Part shown: positions 41,776 to 51,640 of the stretch, in pieces
Layout of the letters: every line of letters begins with the position of its first letter
Numbering within the stretch: the first letter of the stretch is position 1
Assembly: GCA_014163555.1 (NCBI GenBank)
Contig: JACJGO010000024.1
Location: 1 to 64,000 of the forward strand
Direction of reading: 5' to 3'
Source of the DNA: Flavisolibacter longurius
GTDB taxonomy: Bacteria > Bacteroidota > Bacteroidia > Chitinophagales > Chitinophagaceae
Length of the DNA: 64,000 nucleotides
Notes under the pieces: model-generated
Told to the model about the DNA's origin: nothing
Seen by the model: the letters and a program-made list of their open reading frames with translations, nothing else
Databases searched by the model: none
Position numbers and translations under genes: made by a program

Positions 41776-43029
41776 ATGAGTTATCATATTACCCGCAAAA
41801 CAGAGGAGAAAGGATCTGCCGTTGAATACGGTTTAACAAAATCATTGTTTGCGCCGGATGAGCAGGGCTATTACGGAAGTTTTGGCGGAGCCTATATACC
41901 CGAGATGCTGCATCGCAACGTGGAAGAGTTGCGGACTAAGTATCTTGACATCATCAATGAAGCTTCGTTTCAAAAAGAGTACAACCAGTTGTTGCAAGAT
42001 TATGTCGGTCGGCCTACACCGCTCTATTTTGCCGAGCGACTAAGCAAACAATATGATGCACAGATCTTTTTAAAACGCGAAGACCTTTGCCATACCGGCG
42101 CCCATAAAGTAAACAATACCGTGGGCCAGATTTTGCTGGCCTTGCGGTTAGGCAAAAAACGCATTATTGCCGAAACCGGCGCCGGGCAACATGGTGTTGC
42201 CACAGCTACGGTTTGTGCATTGAAAGGCATTGAGTGCATTGTGTACATGGGTGAAAAAGACATCGAGCGGCAGGCACCAAACGTAGCCCGGATGAAAATG
42301 CTGGGTGCCAAAGTGGTTCCGGCAACCAGCGGCAGTAAAACGCTGAAAGACGCCACCAATGAGGCCATTCGCGACTGGATCAACAACCCGCACGACACGC
42401 ATTACATCATCGGCAGCGTCGTAGGGCCCCATCCTTACCCCGATATGGTAGCCCGATTTCAAAGTGTGATCTCCGGCGAAATGCGCTGGCAGTTAAAGGA
42501 AAAAACAGGTAGCGAACTGCCCGACAAAGTGATTGCCTGTGTGGGCGGAGGCAGCAATGCCGCAGGCGCCTTTTACCATTTTCTCGATGATACGACCGTA
42601 GAACTGGTAGCGGTGGAAGCAGCAGGCGAAGGCGTGCATTCCGGTAAAACGGCGGCCACCACGCAACTGGGCCGCGAAGGCGTATTGCACGGCAGTAAAT
42701 CGCTGGTGATGCAGACAAGTGACGGGCAAGTGGTGGAACCGCACAGCATATCGGCAGGACTGGATTACCCGGGCATCGGACCGTTGCATGCACACCTTTA
42801 TCGAAGCGGCCGTGGAAAATTTTTAAGTGTGACGGATGAAGATGCGTTAAAAGCATCTTTTGAAGTGGCAAAGCTGGAAGGAATCATCCCGGCGCTGGAA
42901 ACGGGGCATGCCTTTTCAGCCCTGCGGCAATTGGAGCTGAACGAAGGCCAGAGAATTGTAATCTGCCTGAGTGGAAGAGGGGACAAGGACCTGGCAACCT
43001 ATATGCGGGTGATGGATGGTGAGTGGTGA
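41776..43029 (+). CDS. trpB: Tryptophan synthase beta chain
   Basis: A 417-residue PLP enzyme forming tryptophan from indole and serine. The PLP Lys is in [18 protein letters not shown], the phosphate loop is [12 protein letters not shown], and [17 protein letters not shown] and [20 protein letters not shown] are standard. The start is taken at 41776 (MSYHITRKT). A four-codon mini-frame (41765-41779) ends with a TGA overlapping this ATG, which could couple translation. The stop codon lies within a GGTGAGT heptad tract, which also supplies the last coding residues (DGEW). Confidence 0.97.
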   Translation: MSYHITRKTEEKGSAVEYGLTKSLFAPDEQGYYGSFGGAYIPEMLHRNVEELRTKYLDIINEASFQKEYNQLLQDYVGRPTPLYFAERLSKQYDAQIFLKREDLCHTGAHKVNNTVGQILLALRLGKKRIIAETGAGQHGVATATVCALKGIECIVYMGEKDIERQAPNVARMKMLGAKVVPATSGSKTLKDATNEAIRDWINNPHDTHYIIGSVVGPHPYPDMVARFQSVISGEMRWQLKEKTGSELPDKVIACVGGGSNAAGAFYHFLDDTTVELVAVEAAGEGVHSGKTAATTQLGREGVLHGSKSLVMQTSDGQVVEPHSISAGLDYPGIGPLHAHLYRSGRGKFLSVTDEDALKASFEVAKLEGIIPALETGHAFSALRQLELNEGQRIVICLSGRGDKDLATYMRVMDGEW

Positions 43030-43042
43030 GTGGTGAATGGTG
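43018..43042. repeat. Heptad tract GGTGAGT across the trpB stop codon
   Basis: GGTGAGT, GGTGAGT, GGTGAAT, GGTG. It puts TGA at 43020, 43027 and 43034, one in each reading frame; the second is the trpB stop. Confidence 0.8.
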
Positions 43043-43083
43043 CTACTTTTTTAGATGTGATTCCTGATCGTAAAATATTTTCA

Positions 43084-43506
43084 ATGAACAGCAAATCGGC
43101 AACATACACAGGTTTTGAATTTGAAGTGGAAGGTTTCCCGGCCCTGGCCGTCATCAACAAAGACCTGGCCGACCCATCATTGCAGGCAGGTTATCCCCAT
43201 GCCGTACTGATCGGCATTGTGCCGGATACGTATAACGAGTACGGTCACCCGACAGAAGAGGAGTATGATTACCTACTGGAGGCGGAGAAAAAAATGATCG
43301 AGTACTTGGAAGAACAGACCCAAACGGTGCATGTTGGTCATACCACGGCTTTTCGCAAGCGGGAAGTAATCTTTTATACAAAAGAGGCCGACAAAGTGGA
43401 TGGCTTTCTCAACTATTATTTATCGACAGTGGAAAGAGAAACTTTCTACGAAATAGAAGCCGATCCGGAATGGAAAAACGTTTCGGCTTTTTACGAATTG
43501 TTATGA
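43084..43506 (+). CDS. DUF695-like protein embedded in the trp operon
   Basis: A 140-residue cytoplasmic protein beginning MNSKSATYTGFEFEVEG. It has blocks PALAVINKDLA, GIVPDTYNEYGHPTEEEYD and FRKREVIFYTKEADKVDGFL, and the pattern matches DUF695-type domains, whose function is unknown. The ATG at 43084 is chosen over an upstream GTG/ATG frame lying in repeat-rich sequence. Its stop overlaps the trpA start (ATGA), so translation of trpA is probably coupled to it. Its position between trpB and trpA is unusual because those two subunits form a complex and are normally adjacent. Confidence 0.82.
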   Translation: MNSKSATYTGFEFEVEGFPALAVINKDLADPSLQAGYPHAVLIGIVPDTYNEYGHPTEEEYDYLLEAEKKMIEYLEEQTQTVHVGHTTAFRKREVIFYTKEADKVDGFLNYYLSTVERETFYEIEADPEWKNVSAFYELL

Positions 43507-44297
43507 GCAGATTATCGGAGCTTTTTACACGGAAAAAAAAGGGTGTCGTCAACGTTTATTGTACGGCCGGCTATCCTCGTTTGGATAGCACGCTGCAGGT
43601 GATGAAGGCACTGCAGGCCAACGGTGCCGACCTGATTGAATTGGGTATGCCGTACAGCGATCCCCTGGCTGATGGCCCGGTGATACAGGCCAGCGGCAGC
43701 AAGGCCCTGCAAAATGGCATGACCATCGCCACGCTTTTTGACCAATTGGACGGTTTCAGAAAGGACATTACGGTACCGGTGATACTGATGGGTTACCTCA
43801 ATCCTTTGTTGCAATACGGCTTTGAGAAGTTTTGCGCCAAAGCGGCGGAAGTAGGGATCGACGGCCTTATCATCCCCGACATCCCCATGTTTGAATTTGA
43901 AAAGGAATACGGTGCCATCATAAAAAAACACGGACTTGATTTTATATTCTTAGTGACCCCGGAAACGTCCGAAGAACGGGTGCGAAAGTTGGACGACTTG
44001 AGCAGTGGATTTCTATATGCCGTGTCGTCATCGAGTATAACGGGTTCGGACAAGGACTTCTCGCCGGTAAAAACTTATCTGCAACGATTGCAGGCGATGA
44101 ACCTAAAGAACCCCGTATTGGTGGGCTTTGGCATTAAAGACAAAGAAACATTTGATGCGGTGGCAGCCTATTCTTCCGGTGCCATTATCGGCACCGCGTA
44201 TATCCGTGCTTTGGAAGACGGGAACGATGTAGAAGGGGCAACAAAAAAGTTTTTGGGAGAAGTATTGGGTGTTGGTGCAAACCGCCAGCCAGTATGA
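43503..44297 (+). CDS. trpA: Tryptophan synthase alpha chain
   Basis: A 264-residue TIM-barrel subunit that cleaves indole-3-glycerol phosphate and passes indole to TrpB. Catalytic Glu and Asp are in LIELGMPYSDPLADGPVIQ, and GLIIPDIPMFEFEKEY and LVGFGIKDKETFDAV (phosphate loop) follow. The start at 43503 overlaps the DUF695 stop; an in-frame start 11 codons earlier is inside that gene. It is the last gene of the trp operon. No obvious terminator follows before the tRNA on the other strand. Confidence 0.97.
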   Translation: MSRLSELFTRKKKGVVNVYCTAGYPRLDSTLQVMKALQANGADLIELGMPYSDPLADGPVIQASGSKALQNGMTIATLFDQLDGFRKDITVPVILMGYLNPLLQYGFEKFCAKAAEVGIDGLIIPDIPMFEFEKEYGAIIKKHGLDFIFLVTPETSEERVRKLDDLSSGFLYAVSSSSITGSDKDFSPVKTYLQRLQAMNLKNPVLVGFGIKDKETFDAVAAYSSGAIIGTAYIRALEDGNDVEGATKKFLGEVLGVGANRQPV

Positions 44298-44318
44298 TAG
44301 ACAAATATTAAAACTAAG

Positions 44319-44391
44319 AGCGGAAGACGGGACTCGAACCCGCTACCTACAGCTTGGGAAGCTGTCGCTCTACCAGGTGAGCTACTTCCGC
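44319..44391 (-). tRNA. tRNA-Gly (anticodon CCC)
   Basis: Read on the minus strand, a 73-base cloverleaf. The acceptor GCGGAAG/CTTCCGC pairs perfectly with discriminator U; the D-arm is GCTC-n-GAGC; the anticodon stem ACAGC/GCTGT holds loop TTCCCAA (anticodon CCC, reading GGG); a 5-base variable loop and T-arm GCGGG-TTCGAGT-CCCGT follow. CCA is not encoded. It lies between trpA and hisH on the opposite strand. Confidence 0.96.
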
Positions 44392-44416
44392 ATGATCAGT
44401 TCACCAGTTTACGAAT

Positions 44417-44477
44417 TTACAAGTTCACGGTTTTTGAAACCATAACTTGTGAACGTGTGAATGAGTGAACTTGTAAA
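44417..44477. repeat. Inverted word repeat before hisH
   Basis: TTTACAAGTTCAC (44417-44429) pairs perfectly with GTGAACTTGTAAA (44465-44477). Further partial copies (GTTCACCA GTTTACGA, CTTGTGAACGTGTGAA) lie before and between. It ends 10 bases before the hisH ATG. Confidence 0.75.
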
Positions 44478-44487
44478 CTAATTTAAA

Positions 44488-45078
44488 ATGAATCTTGCAA
44501 TAATCAAATACAACGCAGGAAATATTCAGTCGGTGATTGCCGCGCTGGAGCGGTTGGGCATTCAAGGGAAAGTGACTGATGATGCGGAAACCATAAAGGG
44601 AGCCGATAAAGTAATCTTTCCCGGGGTGGGAGAGGCCAGCAGCGCCATGGCCAGCTTAAAACAAAATAGCTTGGATAGCGTGATCAAAGACCTCAAACAG
44701 CCGGTTTTGGGCATTTGCGTGGGCATGCAGTTGCTCTGCGAACATTCGGAAGAAAATAACACAACCTGTCTGGGGATTGTACCCGTAAAGGTGAAAAAAT
44801 TTCAACCCGGAAAGGACTGGATCAAGATACCGCAGGTAGGTTGGAACACCATCTACTACCTGCGTTCGACCTTGTTTGCCGGTGTGCCGGAAAACAGCTA
44901 TATCTACAATGTGCACAGTTATTATGCAGAGAGCAGCGATCACACCATTGCAACCTGTAACTATGGCCTCGAATACGCCGCTGCCGTGCAAAAGGATAAT
45001 TTTTACGGCGTGCAATTTCACACGGAAAAAAGCGCCGAAACCGGCGACCGTATCATTCAAAACTTTTTGAACAGCTAA
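44488..45078 (+). CDS. hisH: Imidazole glycerol phosphate synthase, glutaminase subunit
   Basis: A 196-residue glutamine amidotransferase that feeds ammonia to HisF in histidine synthesis. The catalytic Cys is in LGICVGMQLLCEHSEE, and His/Glu are in GVQFHTEKSAETG. FPGVGEASSAM and WIKIPQVGWN are HisH-specific blocks. The stop overlaps the hisA start by one base (TAATG). It is first of a compact hisHAF unit, preceded by a long inverted repeat but no recognisable His leader peptide. Confidence 0.97.
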   Translation: MNLAIIKYNAGNIQSVIAALERLGIQGKVTDDAETIKGADKVIFPGVGEASSAMASLKQNSLDSVIKDLKQPVLGICVGMQLLCEHSEENNTTCLGIVPVKVKKFQPGKDWIKIPQVGWNTIYYLRSTLFAGVPENSYIYNVHSYYAESSDHTIATCNYGLEYAAAVQKDNFYGVQFHTEKSAETGDRIIQNFLNS

Positions 45079-45797
45079 TGGAGATCATACCCGCAATTGA
45101 TATTATTGAAGGCAAATGCGTCCGGCTTACGCACGGCGATTATGCGCAAAAGAAAATCTACAACGAACACCCTCTGGAAGTAGCCCGCCAGTTTGAAGAT
45201 GCGGGCCTGCAGCGATTACACCTTGTTGACCTGGATGGCGCCAAAGCCGGTGCTGTCAAGAACTGGAAGGTATTGGAAACCCTTGCCGGCAAAACCTCTA
45301 TGGTAATCGACTTTGGTGGCGGCATCAAGTCGGAAAAAGACGTGCAGATCGTTTATGATTCCGGTGCCGCAATGGCCACGGTGGGAAGCATGGCGGTAAA
45401 AGAAAAAGAAACCTTTGTGTTATGGCTGCAAAAATGGGGCGCCGAAAAATTCCTGCTGGGTGCCGATGTGAAGGGAGAAAAGCTGACCATTAGCGGCTGG
45501 CTGGAACAAACGGAGATTTGGATCTATGACTTTATAGAAGACTATATCCGAAAAGGCGTGCAGCAGATCTTTTGCACGGATGTTTCCAAAGATGGTGCAC
45601 TGGAGGGACCTTCCACGGAACTGTACCGGAACATCATTAAAAAATTCCCGGACCTGCATTTTATTGCCAGTGGCGGGGTTAGTTCGCTCGACGATGTGTA
45701 CCAATTGAAGGACATCGGCTGTAAAGGCGTCATTATTGGCAAAGCCATTTACGAAGGGCGGGTGCAATTATTGGATCTTAAAAAACTGAATGCATAA
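45078..45797 (+). CDS. hisA: Phosphoribosyl-formimino aminoimidazole carboxamide ribotide isomerase
   Basis: A 239-residue TIM-barrel isomerase. The opening [24 protein letters not shown] contains the catalytic Asp8 (AID), [10 protein letters not shown] and [15 protein letters not shown] bind phosphate, [16 protein letters not shown] gives the second catalytic Asp, and [13 protein letters not shown] is the last phosphate loop. It is coupled to hisH by a 1-base overlap and followed by hisF after two bases. Confidence 0.97.
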   Translation: MEIIPAIDIIEGKCVRLTHGDYAQKKIYNEHPLEVARQFEDAGLQRLHLVDLDGAKAGAVKNWKVLETLAGKTSMVIDFGGGIKSEKDVQIVYDSGAAMATVGSMAVKEKETFVLWLQKWGAEKFLLGADVKGEKLTISGWLEQTEIWIYDFIEDYIRKGVQQIFCTDVSKDGALEGPSTELYRNIIKKFPDLHFIASGGVSSLDDVYQLKDIGCKGVIIGKAIYEGRVQLLDLKKLNA

Positions 45798-45799
45798 CT

Positions 45800-46558
45800 A
45801 TGCTGGCAAAACGAATCATTCCCTGCCTCGATATCAAGGACGGCCGTACGGTAAAGGGTACCAATTTTGTAAACCTGCGGGATGCCGGCGACCCGGTGGA
45901 GCTGGCGGCCAGCTACGCGAAGCAGGGTGCTGATGAACTGGTGTTCCTCGACATTACGGCGACCGTGGAAAAACGCAAAACGCTGGCCGAACTGGTCAAA
46001 CGCATTGCCCATACCATCAACATTCCGTTTACGGTGGGTGGCGGTATCAAAACCGTTGACGATGTTTCGGTTTTGCTGAACCACGGGGCGGATAAAATTT
46101 CGATCAACACGGCTGCGTTTCAGTCGCCGCAGGTGATCACCGATATTGCCAATACAGCCGGCAGCCAGTGCGTGGTACTGGCCATCGATACACGACAGGA
46201 AGAAGATGGCGAATGGTATGTGTACCTGCATGGTGGTCGTACCAAAACAGGCACCAAATGTTTCGACTGGGCCAAAGAAGCGGTGGAAAGAGGCGCCGGT
46301 GAGATCCTGCTCACATCGATGAATCATGACGGCACGAAAGCCGGTTTTGCATTGGACATTACCAGGCAACTTTCAGAACGGTTGCCCATCCCCGTTATTG
46401 CCTCAGGTGGCGGTGGCACGAAGCAGCATTTTGCCGATGTGTTTAACCTGGCGCATGCTGATGCAGCCCTGGCTGCGAGTGTTTTTCATTTTAAAGAAAT
46501 TGAAATACCAGCGCTCAAAACGTTCCTGGCCGATCAGCATATTGCCGTGCGACAATAA
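45800..46558 (+). CDS. hisF: Imidazole glycerol phosphate synthase, cyclase subunit
   Basis: A 252-residue TIM-barrel cyclase, partner of His[21 protein letters not shown] carries the catalytic Asp11. [49 protein letters not shown] with the second catalytic Asp, and [14 protein letters not shown] are standard. It is last in the hisHAF unit. hisIE, which often follows in Bacteroidota, is not present here. A CTATTG-type heptad tract follows and runs up to the tamB-like stop codon. Confidence 0.97.
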   Translation: MLAKRIIPCLDIKDGRTVKGTNFVNLRDAGDPVELAASYAKQGADELVFLDITATVEKRKTLAELVKRIAHTINIPFTVGGGIKTVDDVSVLLNHGADKISINTAAFQSPQVITDIANTAGSQCVVLAIDTRQEEDGEWYVYLHGGRTKTGTKCFDWAKEAVERGAGEILLTSMNHDGTKAGFALDITRQLSERLPIPVIASGGGGTKQHFADVFNLAHADAALAASVFHFKEIEIPALKTFLADQHIAVRQ

Positions 46559-46582
46559 TAGGTAGTTACCTCAAGAGCATTC

Positions 46583-46624
46583 ATTGCCTATTGCTAATTG
46601 CCTATTGTCTATTGCTGATTGATC
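46583..46624. repeat. Heptad tract ATTGCYN between convergent genes
   Basis: ATTGCCT, ATTGCTA, ATTGCCT, ATTGTCT, ATTGCTG, ATTGATC in exact 7-base steps, ending directly at the stop codon of the tamB-like gene. Minus-strand TAG trinucleotides in it fall in the other two frames. Confidence 0.8.
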
Positions 46625-49600
46625 CTATTCCTGCTCCAAACCCGAAGGCCCCAGCAATAAGGTCTGCCGGCTGCTGTCTATTGTAATACCCTGTTGCCGC
46701 CTTTTTCTTCCAAACAAAAACTCGCTGAACGAATCAAATTCTTTGTTGTACGAAAGGCTGGTGCCGTAACGACGTGTTTGGGGGCTGCCGCTGGTGGTAA
46801 AGCCATTAAGGAAATCAATGTTCTGCCGGTAAAAGAACGTTGTCCGCAACGAACCCGTTTTGTTCAACAGGATTTGCAGGCTAACATCCGGTAGTATCTG
46901 GAAGGTTTGCTGGATGTTCGACTCCAGCGGAATGTCAAAGCTTCCTCCCACAGACAGAATGGCCCTTCCGTTGAAGAGCGAAGTCCCCACACTTATGTTG
47001 GACGTTGCCTGGTTAAATAGCCGGATTCCCCTTGCATTGGGATCAAAGAGGTTGCGGTTGTAAAGCGAACCGGAAAGATTCAGTGTAAACTTATTGCGCA
47101 GCACTTTCGAAAGGATCTGGTTCAACTCACGGTTAATTACATTGAACAACACACCGGAAATGGTGTTGTAAGCCAGTTCTTCAAAGGGACGGGCCACAGT
47201 CTGTCCGGTTTCATACGGCGCAAACGAATTGGTTACAACCAGGAAGGTGACCTGCTTGGTCAGCTCATTGGTATTGCGTTCCAGTTGCTGCAGGGCAAAC
47301 TGCAGGGAAGGTTGCGAATAGGCAATACTGTTCGGAGGAAATTCCAGCCGGAAATCAATATTGGGCGCAAACAGGTCGCCGGTAAGTGTAGCCGCCACAT
47401 TCACATCATCGCGAACCCGCATGAGGGAACGGGATGTTTCCTGGTCAACCACAAGAGTGTTAGCAAGGGGAGCAAAGCTTACGTTTTCCGCCGTATAGTA
47501 GGCATCCAGGCGAATGTTGGCCGCATAGGGATCACCATTCCATTCAATGTAGTTATTGGCGCCTTTCCGTACAATAAACGGCCGTTTGAATACGGATTGA
47601 AACGTAAACAGGTAATTTCCTTCTTCAATATTATACCGGCCGGAAATGCGCAGCGGTGCGATGGTTCCCGAGGTGATCTTTAAGGTGCCGTTGCCACGGC
47701 CGCGGATTATATCCCCCGTTAATTCATCCAGGATCACTTCAACATTCACATACGGGGTAGCCGTCATCGTTACTTCGTAGGTTATATTCGTTTCGCCGCC
47801 ACGCTTTTCATTCTCTGTCATTTCGCGACCATACTTTTTCTCCACCATAAAACTGGCCTGGCCGGTTTCGCGGGTCTGTGCCGGCGGAATTGTGATGTAC
47901 GAACTATCCGTTGAAGAGGCTTTCACGTCGATAAACATGTTCATGTCGTACTGCGGGCCCAGCAACACAAAGGTTCCCTGTCCATAAGCACGGCCGTAAA
48001 ACTGCTGGTTGTCCTTGTACGTGGTGTTGATCAATTCCATTTGGGGCGATACCGTTTGCACAGCCAGGTCAAAATCCATGTCCTGGAAACCATTGTGCTT
48101 AATGCCACCCGTTATGCGCCCCAAATTACCCTGCCGGTCTCGTATCTGAATGCCGCCGAGGTCAATAAAATCCGGTTTGAGTTCAATATCCGTATCCTCA
48201 ATGGTGTACGGCACTTGCGTGAAGACAACTTTAAAGCCGGCATTGCGCAGTCGTACTTTGGCCAGGAAATCGCGGTTGCTTCCTTCACCAACAATGTTTA
48301 CATCACCCGTCATGGTTCCCTGCAGGTCAGTGAACATCGTTCCGACAAAACGCTCCAGGTATTTCAACTGAAAATTATCGGGTCGCAGTGTAATGCGGTC
48401 CTGGAAGGCATCAGCTGTGTCTTTCAGGTCCATGGCGAGGTCAAAATTGATCTTGTGCTGCGGGTCCAGGTTGTTGCCCCGGGCAATGAGCATCCCGTCC
48501 ACATTGTTGTACCGGCCATTAATCACAAGGTCGCCAATGCTGTCGTTGTCCAGTTGAATGGCCGAACCCCTTAGGTCCGCATTGATCATCATTTTGCCGG
48601 TTGGGTTTTCGGCAACAATGGTTCCCGATAAGGATCCTTCCAGCTGCATGTCTTTTACCACCAGCGGGGTCAGGTCGCCGAGGTTCAGGTTCTGCAAGGT
48701 TACCTGCAGGTCGTTCCAGGTGCCAATATCAGATGCTACCGTTTCAATGCGCACTTCCTGCGGTCCTTCCCGCAGAATCACCTGGCCGTTAGCTACGGCA
48801 TTCTGCCGCAGGTTTAATTCACCCCCTTGTTCAATGCTCCAGGTTTTTCCATTCAGCACAAATGAAGAGGGATGAAAAAGTACGGAGATGCCATCGCTGT
48901 ACGTTTTGATCTGTGCTGCCAGCGATGCCCGGTTGATAGCAATATTGGAGTTGGTGGTGATGTTGATATCAGAAACATCGTTGCTTGCCCTGACGCTGAA
49001 ATTGACCTGCGGCAGCGTAATGCCTTTCGACAGCGTCGCATCGGTAGCGGTGCCGTTCAGTACAAGGCTGTCTAGCGTACCCTGTCCTTCCAGGCGGATG
49101 TTGGAAAACGCATACTGCTGGTAAGCAAACTGCGGTACGTCGGCATCCAAGGTCATGGTATTGGCCGTCGTGTTCAGCGAACCTTTCAGCCGGCTGTTGT
49201 TCAGGCCCGAAATATTGGGATCCAGTAATCGCAGGTATTCCTCCACGTTACCGGTGGTAATGTCGAAGGAGAAATCCTGCGGGGTATAGGTTTTCGGTGC
49301 AGGTATATAGGCCGGGTAGTAGCGGTTTAAGAAATGCCGGAAAGCGGAGGGCAGTGTGGCAATGTCGAAGTTGCCGGTAATGCGGCCGTCAAATTCGTTG
49401 GAGCTCACGGCAAGGCTGCGCTCATTGTTGATGTAATAAGAGGCAACATTCAGGAAATCGAAAGAAAGTTGCTGTCCGTTGGCCAGCAGTTCTGCATTGC
49501 TGATCCGAGCCGTTCCAATCAGGTTCGACAAATTGCTGCCCTGCATGTTCAACGTAAAATCGCCTTTCAACTGGATGTCTTCCTCGGTTAATTGCAGCGC

Positions 49601-51403
49601 TTTCAAATCGGCTTTACGAATCTGGGCGGTGGCATCAAAAACCGGGATGCTTTTGCTGAAATCGATCAACCCGTTCAGGTGCAGGTCCGCATTGGGATCG
49701 TTTATGGTAAAATCGCCGTTCAATTGGCGTTTGGAAACGGTTCCCTTTCCCCTGATGTTGCGGTAGGTATAATCGCCATAATGAATCCGGCGCACCATGC
49801 CATCGATGTTCAGGGTCATCCGGTTCCAGTCGAAACTGCGGCCCTTCACATCGCCCTGGAAATCGACAATACCCAGATCAGGACTGTTGATCAACCGGCC
49901 CAATTGAAACCCACTGGTGGAAAGAGATCCCGAATAAACCGGTTCTCCATTTTTGGGAATTTTCATGTTCAGGTCCGTGGTCAGTGTACCCAATGCAGTT
50001 TGAATCGTACCATAAGAAACAAAGTCGTTAATAAAACCAGTAAAAACACCTTTAAAGCGGAGGTAAGAAAGGGCCCGCACATTGGGATTGCTTACCCTTG
50101 TCAATTCGGGGAAAAAGCTGACCGCGTCGGCATAGGTTGTGCTCAAATCAGTAGCATCAATGTTCAGGAGGGTTTTATTGATGTCGGGAAGGCCAATCAC
50201 ACTAATGTTGCCATTGATGATGGTATTTCCCATCCGCACCTGCAGGTCTTCAGAGCTCAGCCTGTCAACGCTGCCCGAAACTTCACCGTTAATGTTGATG
50301 GTTTTTTTCCAGGTTCTTGCTTCCGGAATAAAATAAGCCAGGTCGTCGGAGGAGATTACCGACCGGTCAAAATCGGCTTCCATGGTTACCCCATGCACAA
50401 AATCTGCAAAGCCACCCGGCCCGTCTGCCTTCAGGGCAAACGACCGGCGCAGGGTAGTGCGGTCGGTTTGCAGCAAAAGATCATCAAACCGGAAAGTATT
50501 CGGTTGGATGGTCAGTGCCGTTTGCAGGTTGGACACCGTAAAACCGCTTCGTTCTTTTGTTGCCAGTTTTACCGAAGCCCGGATGGTATCACCCTGCATC
50601 GTAAAATCTGTTGCCGTACCGGTAATGGCCCGGAAATCCATATGAGCACCGTCGAAATGCGGTACATCCGGAACATAGTCGTCATTGTCCATCCGGAAGC
50701 GACCATTGTTCAGCGTAAGGTTGTTGACTACAATGCGCCAGTCGTTTGGTGATGAAGTTGTATCGACAAATTTTCCTTTGTAATTCAGCGTGGAAAAATA
50801 GGGGTCGGTAATGGCAACGGAATTTACCAACACTTCTTTTTCGGAAATGGATATGTTGCGGGCATCCAGGTCCAGTGATCCGATACTGACGATCATGTCC
50901 GATCCCTTCCAGGCGTCTTTTTGTACAAAGCGTACCTTATCCAGATCTACCGTTTTCAGGTTGAACTCGATACCGGCTTCTTTTTTTACAGTTGCTGTAT
51001 CGGTAGAGGCAAAATAGTTGGCCAGAAAGCCATAGTTCCAGACAGAATCGGTGCGGTTAAAATTGATCACCGCGTTTTCCAGGCCAATGTATTCCAATAC
51101 AGCCTTGTCTTTAAAAAAGAACCAGTCGGTAATACGAACCTTAACGGCACCGGCATAAAGAAGGGTGTCTTTTTTTTGATCTTCGATGTAAACACCTTCC
51201 AGGTCCATTCGATTAAAGAAGCCGATGCTGACGTGGTCGATGGATATTTTTGTTTGCAGGTCTTTGGAAAGGCGTCCGGTCACCTGGCGGGCAAGCCAAT
51301 TCTGTCCCCAGTCTGTTTGCAAAAATGCCCAGATCACTATGAGCAGCAAAAGGATGGAGAGAAAGACACGGACAAGTATTTTGAGCGGTTTCCTCAACGG
51401 CAA
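46625..51403 (-). CDS. TamB-like translocation and assembly protein (DUF490/AsmA superfamily)
   Basis: A 1592-residue inner-membrane-anchored periplasmic protein bridging to the outer membrane. A single N-terminal membrane helix (about residues 8-28, ILVRVFLSILLLLIVIWAFL) is followed by a very long run of repeated beta strands. The C-terminal TamB domain (from about 1150) includes SGTIAPLRISGRYNIEEGNYLFTF-like and FRLEFPPNSI blocks and ends in an outer-membrane-porter-like segment (SVGTSLFNGRAILSVGGSF, TTFFYRQNIDF). TamB works with an Omp85 protein in outer-membrane protein insertion or phospholipid transport; no tamA is adjacent here. It is a single gene, with long antisense frames that are compositional shadows. 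Confidence 0.92.
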   Translation of the reverse strand: MPLRKPLKILVRVFLSILLLLIVIWAFLQTDWGQNWLARQVTGRLSKDLQTKISIDHVSIGFFNRMDLEGVYIEDQKKDTLLYAGAVKVRITDWFFFKDKAVLEYIGLENAVINFNRTDSVWNYGFLANYFASTDTATVKKEAGIEFNLKTVDLDKVRFVQKDAWKGSDMIVSIGSLDLDARNISISEKEVLVNSVAITDPYFSTLNYKGKFVDTTSSPNDWRIVVNNLTLNNGRFRMDNDDYVPDVPHFDGAHMDFRAITGTATDFTMQGDTIRASVKLATKERSGFTVSNLQTALTIQPNTFRFDDLLLQTDRTTLRRSFALKADGPGGFADFVHGVTMEADFDRSVISSDDLAYFIPEARTWKKTININGEVSGSVDRLSSEDLQVRMGNTIINGNISVIGLPDINKTLLNIDATDLSTTYADAVSFFPELTRVSNPNVRALSYLRFKGVFTGFINDFVSYGTIQTALGTLTTDLNMKIPKNGEPVYSGSLSTSGFQLGRLINSPDLGIVDFQGDVKGRSFDWNRMTLNIDGMVRRIHYGDYTYRNIRGKGTVSKRQLNGDFTINDPNADLHLNGLIDFSKSIPVFDATAQIRKADLKALQLTEEDIQLKGDFTLNMQGSNLSNLIGTARISNAELLANGQQLSFDFLNVASYYINNERSLAVSSNEFDGRITGNFDIATLPSAFRHFLNRYYPAYIPAPKTYTPQDFSFDITTGNVEEYLRLLDPNISGLNNSRLKGSLNTTANTMTLDADVPQFAYQQYAFSNIRLEGQGTLDSLVLNGTATDATLSKGITLPQVNFSVRASNDVSDINITTNSNIAINRASLAAQIKTYSDGISVLFHPSSFVLNGKTWSIEQGGELNLRQNAVANGQVILREGPQEVRIETVASDIGTWNDLQVTLQNLNLGDLTPLVVKDMQLEGSLSGTIVAENPTGKMMINADLRGSAIQLDNDSIGDLVINGRYNNVDGMLIARGNNLDPQHKINFDLAMDLKDTADAFQDRITLRPDNFQLKYLERFVGTMFTDLQGTMTGDVNIVGEGSNRDFLAKVRLRNAGFKVVFTQVPYTIEDTDIELKPDFIDLGGIQIRDRQGNLGRITGGIKHNGFQDMDFDLAVQTVSPQMELINTTYKDNQQFYGRAYGQGTFVLLGPQYDMNMFIDVKASSTDSSYITIPPAQTRETGQASFMVEKKYGREMTENEKRGGETNITYEVTMTATPYVNVEVILDELTGDIIRGRGNGTLKITSGTIAPLRISGRYNIEEGNYLFTFQSVFKRPFIVRKGANNYIEWNGDPYAANIRLDAYYTAENVSFAPLANTLVVDQETSRSLMRVRDDVNVAATLTGDLFAPNIDFRLEFPPNSIAYSQPSLQFALQQLERNTNELTKQVTFLVVTNSFAPYETGQTVARPFEELAYNTISGVLFNVINRELNQILSKVLRNKFTLNLSGSLYNRNLFDPNARGIRLFNQATSNISVGTSLFNGRAILSVGGSFDIPLESNIQQTFQILPDVSLQILLNKTGSLRTTFFYRQNIDFLNGFTTSGSPQTRRYGTSLSYNKEFDSFSEFLFGRKRRQQGITIDSSRQTLLLGPSGLEQE

Positions 51404-51502
51404 ATTTGTGTAAAAGTAGGTATATGTCCTTTTCAGACAAATACAGAAACGTTTGGTTTCGTTAAGAATTGTGAAAGAATGGCCGGCCGGTAACTGTTAA
51501 TG

Positions 51503-51591
51503 GACAACTGGCAATAGACAATGGGCAATGATTACTTCCGGAATATTCTTTCTTTACCTTGTCCATTGCTAATTGTCAATTGCCTATTGAC
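51503..51591. repeat. Two inverted heptad tracts between tamB-like gene and isoaspartyl peptidase
   Basis: GACAACT, GGCAATA, GACAATG, GGCAATG (51503-51530), then CATTGCT, AATTGTC, AATTGCC, TATTGAC (51564-51591). The second is the same word family in reverse complement, so the two can pair. Confidence 0.75.
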
Positions 51592-51640
51592 TTCATGGCA
51601 CATTTGCTGCATAGCAGTATCGACCCAAAAGCCCGGAAAT

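Noticed and set aside
44319-44391. Trp operon terminator in the region after trpA
   Set aside because: The strong stems here are the acceptor and anticodon arms of a minus-strand tRNA-Gly, not a terminator; there is no T-run.
49592-50752. 386-codon plus-strand frame inside the tamB-like gene
   Set aside because: It lies wholly antisense to a coherent 1592-residue TamB-like protein, has mixed low-hydrophobicity composition, no domain and no own promoter. It is a shadow caused by codon bias.
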